From an uncultured Clostridia bacterium (GTDB lineage: Bacteria > Bacillota > Clostridia > Oscillospirales > Acutalibacteraceae), in assembly GCA_945868935.1 (NCBI GenBank), contig CAMBNE010000021.1, forward strand, positions 1-9,605: 9,605 nucleotides of DNA. The letters are read 5' to 3'. The translations under genes were made by a program, and so were the position numbers. Below, piece after piece: positions 4,140 to 9,605 of this stretch (position 1 is its first letter; each line of letters begins with the position of its first letter). The notes under the pieces were generated by a model. That model was not told the DNA's origin, ran no database searches, and saw only the letters and a list, made by a program, of their open reading frames with translations.

Positions 4140-6203
4140 TTATTCAACACCTCTTTTATATAAACCTCGTGTGAATTTGTCTTTTAACATCGAAACCCCA
4201 TTGAAATCTTTAATGTTTTCCACGTTTTCCACATAGTTTTCAACAGTAAAACGTAAAATGTTAAAAGATGTTGAAAGTTTTGAAATTTCTTCCTCAGCAA
4301 TAAAAAGAGGCACGCAATTGAGCACTTCGGTGCAGCAACCGTTGCATTTCAGATAAAACCGCTTACCCTTTCTATCCTGCATTTTTGATTGATTTTTGCA
4401 AGTTTTGCAGTCAATCCCACTGCTCTTGTTCGGGCAGTTGCGGCAAAGCATAAGCGGAAGATAGCCGTAGCTGATTATTCCCCTGTCAATTGTGCCGCCG
4501 AGTCGGTTAATGCGTTCAAACGTAAGCTCAAAGCTCAGCTCAACGCTCTTTAGTCCGTACTCCTGCGCCCAGAGCAAATCATAGGTGTTGACAAGATTGA
4601 GTCCGAATCCGCCGTGAAGCGTCATTTCAAGCGACCTTGCCTGATAAAGTGCGCCGATATTGTGGCAAAGCACGTCATTTATACCGATTGCTTTTACATT
4701 TATAAGCGCATTTTCAATCTGCTTTTCACGTCCGAACATTCCGCGTGGAATTTCAACTCCGATTTTAAAGCCCTCGTTTTTCAGCCGCTCAATTTCCCTT
4801 ATGTCGGAAAACAGCGGAACAAAAACAAGCTCACATTCTTTAAAGCCGTTTCCGATTTTCGTACCTGCCGTTCTTGCGCGAACGGCTCTTTTTTTGCCCT
4901 CAAACGGCTGTATATTCTCAAAAATTTCTACTTTATTAATAGTATAGTTATGAACCTTACTGCGAATCTCATCAAGCGAAGTAAGCACCTCTCGCCTGAG
5001 CGAATTCAGCGCAGAAAGCGGAAGTGAAATCTCGCTGTCAATTTCGATTTCAAGCTTTTCAAATTTATATGCCGTACCGCCTGTTTTTAAAAGCTGTGAT
5101 TTGCACTTTTCACTGTCAAGCGGTGTTTTAATCGCCTTTTCGCAGAGCGAATCGGATTTTTTGGTAACCGTATGATTACCGTCAGTGATTTCAAGTACGG
5201 GATTTTCGCCGAGCCTTGCGCTAAATTTTCCGCTGATTAAAATATTCTGAAGTTCGTCCTTGTACGTCTGACGGATTGAGGAAAACAGCTTTTCGTCGGC
5301 TGAAACAACGTCAGATTTTGTGCGTGTGCCGAACATTTCTTTGCCGCGCCTGCCCGTAAAATAGCCGTCGGTAAAGCCTGTTCGGGAGAAAACTCCCCTC
5401 AGCGTTTTTGCCGTTTCTTCGCTTACAAAGCCGAAGTCACGCTGTTCCCTGCACGCTCTTACGGCGGCACAAACGTACTCGGGGCGTTTCATTCTTCCCT
5501 CGATTTTTGCCGAGGTAACGCCGATTTCTTCAAGCTCGCTTATGTGATTTATCAGGCTGTTATCCTTTAGGCTGAGCGCATAGCCGTCCCTGTTTTTGCC
5601 GACCGAAAACGGAAGTCTGCACGTCTGTGCGCACGCACCCCTGTTGCCGCTGCGGCTGCCGAGCATTGCGCTGAAATAGCACTGTCCCGACACGCTCATA
5701 CACAACGCACCGTGCACGAAAACCTCAAGTTCAACGGGAATTTCAGCGCATTTTCTGATTTCGTCCCTGCTCATTTCACGTGAGAGCACAACACGCTTGA
5801 ATCCCATTTCATACAGTGCACGAACGCCCGATGCTGTGTGAACGCTCATCTGCGTTGAGGCGTGCAGAGGAAGCTTTGGCGCAAGCTTTTTTGCGAGGCG
5901 AGCAACTCCCTGATTTTGAACAATCAGAGCGTCTGCATCAGCCTCGGCGGCTGAAATAATCGCCTTTTTTAGCTGTTCAAACTCGTCGTCAAAAATCAGC
6001 GTATTTATCGTAACGTAAACCTTTACGCCGTGAATGTGGCAGTATGCGACGGCTTTTTTCAGCTCGTCGTCGTCAAAATTTTTTGCAGAGGTTCTGGCTG
6101 AAAACGACTTTTCACCCAGATAAACTGCGTCTGCTCCGCTTCTTACCGCCGCAACAAGGCTGTCATAGCCGCCTGCGGGAGCAAGAATCTCAATTTTTTG
6201 CAT
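4140..6203 (-). CDS. U32 family protein with DUF3656 (RlhA/YdcP-like)
   Basis: About 687 residues from the chosen start (MQKIEILAPAGG). The N-terminal U32 domain carries the family signature at 160-178 (E-x-F-x2-G-A-L-C ... G-x-C ... S) with C168 and C175, then NRGACAQTC with C191 and C195. These cysteines match the Fe-S-binding positions known in U32 relatives such as UbiU/UbiV. A DUF3656-like middle region follows, then a second barrel segment and a cysteine-rich tail (about 587-630) with the DRKGKRF motif. Length and order fit RlhA, which hydroxylates C2501 of 23S rRNA in E. coli, better than a true collagenase; the reaction here is inferred. The frame is open to a TTG at 6236, and ATGs lie at 6212 and 6203. 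I prefer 6203 because homologues begin right before the ILAPAG motif. No strong RBS is visible, so translation is probably coupled to zapA, which it overlaps by 14 nt. Confidence 0.9.
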   Translation of the reverse strand: MQKIEILAPAGGYDSLVAAVRSGADAVYLGEKSFSARTSAKNFDDDELKKAVAYCHIHGVKVYVTINTLIFDDEFEQLKKAIISAAEADADALIVQNQGVARLAKKLAPKLPLHASTQMSVHTASGVRALYEMGFKRVVLSREMSRDEIRKCAEIPVELEVFVHGALCMSVSGQCYFSAMLGSRSGNRGACAQTCRLPFSVGKNRDGYALSLKDNSLINHISELEEIGVTSAKIEGRMKRPEYVCAAVRACREQRDFGFVSEETAKTLRGVFSRTGFTDGYFTGRRGKEMFGTRTKSDVVSADEKLFSSIRQTYKDELQNILISGKFSARLGENPVLEITDGNHTVTKKSDSLCEKAIKTPLDSEKCKSQLLKTGGTAYKFEKLEIEIDSEISLPLSALNSLRREVLTSLDEIRSKVHNYTINKVEIFENIQPFEGKKRAVRARTAGTKIGNGFKECELVFVPLFSDIREIERLKNEGFKIGVEIPRGMFGREKQIENALINVKAIGINDVLCHNIGALYQARSLEMTLHGGFGLNLVNTYDLLWAQEYGLKSVELSFELTFERINRLGGTIDRGIISYGYLPLMLCRNCPNKSSGIDCKTCKNQSKMQDRKGKRFYLKCNGCCTEVLNCVPLFIAEEEISKLSTSFNILRFTVENYVENVENIKDFNGVSMLKDKFTRGLYKRGVE

Positions 6204-6735
6204 TTTTGGCATTTTTATTTTTATCGTCCTTGTCAAACAGAGAATACTGCTTCATCTCAAAGCCGTTTTTGGCTTTTTCAGCTTTTTCTTCCTGAATTGC
6301 TTTTTCAATCTCATCAAGCTTTCCGCACTTTTCAAGCTGACTTTTAAGCTCGCCGTTCTCCTTTGAAAGAACTCTGAGCTGTTCCTCAAGCACCCTGATT
6401 CTTCTTGTAAGGCTCGTGTTTTCGTTGATAGCCTCGGCAAGTCTTTCCTTGTACTCCTTGCATGACTTGCTGAGCTCGTTAGTGTTCTGAATAATTTTAT
6501 CAGCCTTGCCGACAATATCCTTGTTCTTCCTCTGCGCCTTGTTTCTGTCGTCGCACAAGTCGAGTGCAACAAGAATTGCGCAGTCACGAGTATCAAGGTG
6601 CTTGCTCGACTGAGCCGCCTTGCGAATTCGCTTTGTGATTTCTTCGGCAACCGACTCAACGTACTTTTCGTCGTCGGCGGTTATCAGAGCATAGCTTCTG
6701 CCCTCAATCTGAACGCTGACTCTTTTTTTAACCAT
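6190..6735 (-). CDS. zapA: Cell division protein ZapA, long coiled-coil form
   Basis: ZapA binds and cross-links FtsZ filaments at the division ring. Residues 1-75 match the ZapA domain: KKRVSVQIEGRSYALI at the start, then EYVESVAEEI-like KYVESVAEEITKRI (24-37), and DTRDCAILVALDLCDD (48-63). From about 75 to 160 the protein is a heptad-rich coiled coil (NENTSLTRRIRVLEEQLRVL, ENGELKSQLEK). It ends in a Lys/Asn-rich tail. At 181 residues it is longer than the roughly 100-residue textbook ZapA, as often in clostridia. The ATG at 6735 has a GGGTGGG-type RBS (6742-6748). It lies directly upstream of the U32 gene and overlaps it; this zapA-U32 order is, to my knowledge, common in clostridia and supports both calls. 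A weak promoter lies upstream. Confidence 0.88.
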   Translation of the reverse strand: MVKKRVSVQIEGRSYALITADDEKYVESVAEEITKRIRKAAQSSKHLDTRDCAILVALDLCDDRNKAQRKNKDIVGKADKIIQNTNELSKSCKEYKERLAEAINENTSLTRRIRVLEEQLRVLSKENGELKSQLEKCGKLDEIEKAIQEEKAEKAKNGFEMKQYSLFDKDDKNKNAKNAKN

Positions 6736-6784
6736 TTAAATCCCACCCATACCGTTATTATTTCATATAATATAGATACTATAA

Positions 6785-6813
6785 ATTATAATATAAAATC
6801 GTGAAATATAAAA
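6785..6813 (-). promoter_or_regulatory. Possible promoter of the zapA-U32 unit
   Basis: On the minus strand a perfect TATAAT (6785-6790) is preceded at 17 nt by TTTTAT (6808-6813), a poor -35. The -10 is clear, but the surroundings are so AT-rich that chance is possible. No other candidate is better placed for zapA. Confidence 0.4.
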
Positions 6814-6858
6814 GGGTATTTTTTATATTTACGGAATTTTTTGCTAAATATTGTTGTT

Positions 6859-6888
6859 TTGACGAAGTTTCCATAAATCACTTAAAAT
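6859..6888 (+). promoter_or_regulatory. Possible upstream promoter of the GH13 gene
   Basis: TTGACG (6859-6864), 18-nt spacer, TAAAAT (6883-6888). It is weaker than the promoter immediately downstream, and the two -10/-35 elements nearly abut, so both could not be bound together. Confidence 0.35.
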
Positions 6889-6891
6889 AAT

Positions 6892-6920
6892 TTGAAATTT
6901 TTACACATTTATGGTAGAAT
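6892..6920 (+). promoter_or_regulatory. Promoter of the GH13 gene (extended -10)
   Basis: TTGAAA (6892-6897), 17-nt spacer ending in TGG, TAGAAT (6915-6920). The start near 6927 gives a leader of about 65 nt before the ATG at 6993. I saw no catabolite-response (cre) palindrome near it. Confidence 0.65.
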
Positions 6921-6992
6921 TGTAGTGTATATGATATTATGTTTATCAAAAACATTTTTTCGGAATATTATTGATTACAAGGAAGTGATTTT

Positions 6993-8864
6993 ATGCCCGT
7001 TCCTTTTGACTCACAAAAATTATATTACCGTGCACCGTTCGGCGCAGTTGAGCAGGACACCAAAATTTTCCTGCGCATACTCGTTCCGAGAAGGCTGAAA
7101 ACTCAGAAAGCCGAGCTTTGCGTAAAGTACGACTACGACTACAACTGGATTTTTACGAATTTTCTCTGGGCAGGCACTTTTGACGACGACACCGAAATAT
7201 GGGAATGCTCGTTTACTCCCGACAGAATCGGTCTTTACTGGTACGGCTTCAAGCTTCACACAAACGAGGGAATCCGCTACATTGTGCCGTCGGACGCATA
7301 TAATATCAGCACAATTGAGCCTTCGCCCGGCAGGAGCTGGCAGATTACCTGCTACAAAAAGGGCTTTACCACGCCGCACTGGCCTGTAGGCGGAGTGATG
7401 TATCAGATTTTTCCCGACCGCTTTAATTTCAGCGGAGAGGAAAAGAAGCTCAGGCGCACCGACTTTACACGCAACGAGGACTGGTACGCTCTGCCGAAGT
7501 GGGAGCCTGACGAAAACGGCGAAATTACCAACAGCGACTTCTTTATGGGCGACCTCAGGGGAATTACGCAGAAGCTCGACTATCTTGAAGAACTCGGCGT
7601 AAGCTGTATTTACCTCAACCCAATCGGTGAAGCGTACTCAAACCACCGCTACGATACGGGCGACTATTCGCACGTTGACCCGATTCTGGGCACTGACGAG
7701 GACTTCAAGGAGCTTTGCAGGGAAGCCAAAAAGCGTGGAATACACATTATAAACGACGGCGTGTTCTCGCACACAGGCTCCGACAGCGTTTACTTCAACC
7801 GTTCGGGCAGATACGGCGACGGCGGTGCTTACCGTGACAAGAATTCGCCGTACTACAGCTGGTACAAATTCAACGAATGGCCTGACAACTACAACTCGTG
7901 GTGGGGCTTTTACACGCTACCCGAGGTCATTGAAACCTCGCCCGAATTCAACGAATATATCAACGGCAAAGACGGCATTGTGCGCAAATATATGCGCTAC
8001 GGAAACTCGGGCTGGAGGCTTGACGTAGCCGACGAGTTGCCCGACGAATTTATGGAAAATCTGCGCAAGTCCGTCAAGGAGGAAAACCCCGAGGCGTTCA
8101 TTGTTGGCGAAGTGTGGGAAGACGCAAGCAACAAGGAAAGCTACGGCGCAAGGCGAAAATTTTTGCTCGGTGACCAGCTTGACTCGGTTATGAACTACGT
8201 TTTCAGAAATGCAATTCTCGACTTCTGCAAGGGGCAGGATGCTCGCTACACAATGAGCACAATTATGAGCGTAATTGAGAACTACCCACGTCCCGTACTG
8301 CGTGTGCTGATGAATTCGCTTTCGACTCACGATACCGAGCGTGCGCTTACTATGATTGCAGGCGAGCCGCTTAACGGACGTGACCGCCGCTGGCAGGCTG
8401 AAACTCACCTGACGGAAGAACAGCGTGAAATGGGAATCAAAATTTACAAGGTTGCCGCCGCAATGCAGTACACTCTCCCAGGTTTTCCGTGCGTTTACTA
8501 CGGTGATGAGGCAGGAATGGAGGGTTACCGTGACCCGTTCAACCGCTGCTGTTACCCCTGGGGCAAGGAAAACAAGGAGCTTATCGGGTGGCACAAAAAG
8601 CTCGGCAATCTGCGCAAAGCCTGCTCTGCACTCTGGGACGGAGAGTTTGTCAACGTCTATGCAAAGGACCGCAGACTTGAGTATATCCGCCACGACGACC
8701 ACACCGCAATTTTCTGCACGTTCAATCTTTATGACAGGGGAGTTGTGATTGACCCGCCGCCGGGATATGCTGACGCAAAGCCGCTGTTCGGCTCAAGGCT
8801 TGAAAACGGCAAGCTGTACGTAGCACCGCTTAGCTGTGAAATGCTGATTTTGGAATTTAATTAA
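6993..8864 (+). CDS. GH13 alpha-amylase-family enzyme (neopullulanase/cyclomaltodextrinase-like)
   Basis: A 623-residue GH13 enzyme with no signal peptide, so cytoplasmic; it probably hydrolyses imported maltodextrins, cyclodextrins or pullulan fragments. Residues 1-125 form an N-terminal beta domain, like the CBM34-type domain of GH13_20. The barrel begins at VMYQIFPDRF (135-144). Region V is MGDLRGI (185-191). Region I is DGVFSH (255-260), with Ser where the family usually has Asn. Region II is GWRLDVADE (340-348), nucleophile D344. Region III is GEVWED (372-377), acid/base E373. Region IV is STHDTER (444-450), transition-state stabiliser D447. PGFPCVYYGDEAGMEG (496-511) is the usual late-barrel strand, and a C-terminal beta domain follows. 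The ATG has AAGGAAGTGAT (6979-6989) upstream. It stands alone on its transcript, divergent from zapA. No transporter or regulator gene is nearby. Exact substrate specificity cannot be read from sequence alone. Confidence 0.94.
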   Translation: MPVPFDSQKLYYRAPFGAVEQDTKIFLRILVPRRLKTQKAELCVKYDYDYNWIFTNFLWAGTFDDDTEIWECSFTPDRIGLYWYGFKLHTNEGIRYIVPSDAYNISTIEPSPGRSWQITCYKKGFTTPHWPVGGVMYQIFPDRFNFSGEEKKLRRTDFTRNEDWYALPKWEPDENGEITNSDFFMGDLRGITQKLDYLEELGVSCIYLNPIGEAYSNHRYDTGDYSHVDPILGTDEDFKELCREAKKRGIHIINDGVFSHTGSDSVYFNRSGRYGDGGAYRDKNSPYYSWYKFNEWPDNYNSWWGFYTLPEVIETSPEFNEYINGKDGIVRKYMRYGNSGWRLDVADELPDEFMENLRKSVKEENPEAFIVGEVWEDASNKESYGARRKFLLGDQLDSVMNYVFRNAILDFCKGQDARYTMSTIMSVIENYPRPVLRVLMNSLSTHDTERALTMIAGEPLNGRDRRWQAETHLTEEQREMGIKIYKVAAAMQYTLPGFPCVYYGDEAGMEGYRDPFNRCCYPWGKENKELIGWHKKLGNLRKACSALWDGEFVNVYAKDRRLEYIRHDDHTAIFCTFNLYDRGVVIDPPPGYADAKPLFGSRLENGKLYVAPLSCEMLILEFN

Positions 8865-8886
8865 CAAAAAATATTTGTGACTTTTC

Positions 8887-8908
8887 GGGCGACCGCACAG
8901 GGTCGCCC
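8887..8908 (+). repeat. H1-type hairpin repeat, copy C
   Basis: Perfect 8-bp stem GGGCGACC (8887-8894) and GGTCGCCC (8901-8908) with a 6-nt loop, followed by TTACGG and an AACAGACG stretch that recalls the CTACGA linker of copies A and B. It sits 22 nt past the GH13 stop. There is no U-tract, so it is a repeat relative first and at best a weak terminator. Confidence 0.65.
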
Positions 8909-8995
8909 TTACGGTATAAACAGACGATTGATATTAACTTAACGGTCGGGATAACTTTTTTCAAATAATTCGACTATTTTAAAGAAATAAAGGCA

Positions 8996-9024
8996 TTGAC
9001 AAATAAAAAATATAGGAATATAAT
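8996..9024 (+). promoter_or_regulatory. Consensus sigma-A promoter of the flavin reductase-rubredoxin gene
   Basis: TTGACA (8996-9001), 17-nt spacer, TATAAT (9019-9024): both hexamers and the spacing are perfect consensus, the strongest promoter in the window. The start point is expected at about 9031. Confidence 0.88.
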
Positions 9025-9027
9025 TAA

Positions 9028-9046
9028 TTTGTATAATATATACAAA
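9028..9046 (+). promoter_or_regulatory. Operator-like palindrome across the transcription start
   Basis: TTTGTATA (9028-9035), ATA, TATACAAA (9039-9046): a perfect 8-bp inverted repeat with a 3-nt centre, overlapping the predicted +1. A repressor bound here would block the promoter. The size and AT-rich form suit a winged-helix (MarR-like) dimer, but the protein is unknown. It does not match the PerR or Fur consensus well. Confidence 0.5.
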
Positions 9047-9063
9047 CATCAAAGGAGGTATAT

Positions 9064-9605
9064 ATGAATAATAAAGCTGTATATAACATTGCCTGCGGTT
9101 TGTTTGTTCTGACAACAGCCGACGGCTCAAAGCAGAACGGCTGTATCATCAACACCGTTATGCAGGTAACTTCAATGCCCGTCAAAATTTCAATCACCGT
9201 AAACAAGGATAACTTTACAACCGATATGATTTTGAAGTCGGGCAAATTCAACGTAAGCTGTATTGACGAGTCGGCAAAGTTCGATTTGTTTAAGCGTTTC
9301 GGCTTTGCAAGCGGCAGAGATACAGACAAGTTCAGCGGTTTTGCAGGGTATAAAACTGCCGAAAACGGCATAAACTATGTAACCGAGGGCACAAATGCGT
9401 TCTTCTCTGCAAAGGTTGTTGACACAATTGACGTAGGCACGCACTATGTTTTCATTGCCGAAGTTGAAGAAGCCGAGGTTCTGTCGGACAATCCGAGTGC
9501 AACCTACTCATACTACCACAAGAACATTAAGCCGAAGCCCGAGGTTAAGAAAAGCGAAAAGACACGCTGGGTTTGCAAAATCTGCGGATATGTTTATGAG
9601 GGTGA
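9064..9605 (+). CDS. hrb: Flavin reductase-rubredoxin fusion (high-molecular-weight rubredoxin type), C-terminus missing
   Basis: The first 180 codons of a gene that runs off the right edge. Residues 1-150 are an FMN-binding flavin reductase-like domain: NIACGLFVLTTADGSKQNGC (8-27), INTVMQVTS (29-37), KSGKFNVSCI (58-67) and the HYVFIAEVEEAEVL strand (127-140). After a charged linker (155-167) a rubredoxin domain begins at WVCKICGYVYEG with the first iron-binding pair C171-x2-C174; the second pair lies outside the window. This domain order is that of Hrb (as in Moorella), which passes electrons from NADH to flavodiiron protein or rubrerythrin to remove oxygen or peroxide in anaerobes. The ATG has an ideal AAAGGAGGT (9051-9059), a consensus promoter and an overlapping palindrome, suggesting strong, repressible expression. 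Its partner genes would lie downstream. Confidence 0.92.
   Translation, partial: MNNKAVYNIACGLFVLTTADGSKQNGCIINTVMQVTSMPVKISITVNKDNFTTDMILKSGKFNVSCIDESAKFDLFKRFGFASGRDTDKFSGFAGYKTAENGINYVTEGTNAFFSAKVVDTIDVGTHYVFIAEVEEAEVLSDNPSATYSYYHKNIKPKPEVKKSEKTRWVCKICGYVYEG

Noticed and set aside
4614..5027. Open frame of 137 codons on the plus strand inside the U32 gene
   Set aside because: It is antisense to conserved coding sequence, has no RBS or promoter, and the composition is that of a shadow frame.
6204..6236. TTG at 6236 as the start of the U32 gene
   Set aside because: It would extend the overlap with zapA to 47 nt and add a Lys-rich leader; ATGs lie closer to the conserved ILAPAG motif.
6821..6992. 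Catabolite-response (cre) operator for the GH13 gene
   Set aside because: I scanned the leader and promoter for the TGWAARCGYTWNCW-type palindrome and found nothing close.
7917..8702. Long open frame of 261 codons on the minus strand inside the GH13 gene
   Set aside because: It lies antisense to well-conserved GH13 catalytic regions, has no RBS, and its protein matches nothing I know. High-GC third positions of the real gene keep the opposite strand open.
8887..8908. Hairpin after the GH13 gene as an intrinsic terminator
   Set aside because: The stem is strong, but it is followed by TTACGG rather than a U-tract; it is better explained as an H1-family repeat.

Overview
The window looks like chromosomal DNA of an anaerobic Bacillota, most likely a clostridial gut bacterium of the Oscillospiraceae/Ruminococcaceae type. 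The evidence is strong AGGAGG-like ribosome binding sites, TTGAAA-17-TATAAT promoters, a flavin reductase-rubredoxin fusion typical of strict anaerobes, an intracellular GH13 enzyme, a zapA-U32 pair, and AT-rich gaps filled with small hairpin repeats. This is inference from protein style; no rRNA gene is present.

Layout, left to right. On the minus strand: a partial NifU/IscU-like Fe-S scaffold gene (1-306), a short YgiT/MqsA-type zinc-finger antitoxin-like gene without a toxin (474-707), a repeat block, a MIF-like tautomerase (987-1331), a small acidic protein of unknown function (1457-1642) and a HAD hydrolase (1707-2435). On the plus strand: endonuclease III (nth, 2609-3265), bracketed by two identical 34-bp repeats and followed by a second repeat block. 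Back on the minus strand: dUTPase (dut), a U32/DUF3656 protein related to the 23S rRNA hydroxylase RlhA, and an extended ZapA whose end overlaps the U32 start. After a divergent promoter region, two plus-strand genes follow: a cytoplasmic GH13 neopullulanase/cyclomaltodextrinase-like enzyme and the start of a flavin reductase-rubredoxin (Hrb-type) gene cut off by the window end.

How the genes work together. Most are housekeeping genes and not one pathway. Nth and Dut both guard DNA against damaged or wrong bases. ZapA-U32 is probably one operon. HAD plus the small acidic protein probably form one transcript that ends at a clear intrinsic terminator. Hrb has a consensus promoter with a palindrome across the expected transcription start, suggesting repression.

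The most unusual content is the repeats. A module of about 90 bp (called X here) lies at the 3' end of both nth and the MIF-like gene, in the same orientation relative to each gene; in nth it encodes the last 14 residues. A second module of two hairpins (H1-H2) sits beside X in both places, but on opposite sides. H1 stems differ in sequence yet keep perfect pairing. The only gene pointing right among the first nine is nth, and it sits between 34-bp direct repeats, one of which supplies the dut stop codon. The HAD and nth promoters appear to share one palindromic -35 hexamer. I found no CRISPR array, prophage, transposase or RNA gene, and no convincing new defence system.
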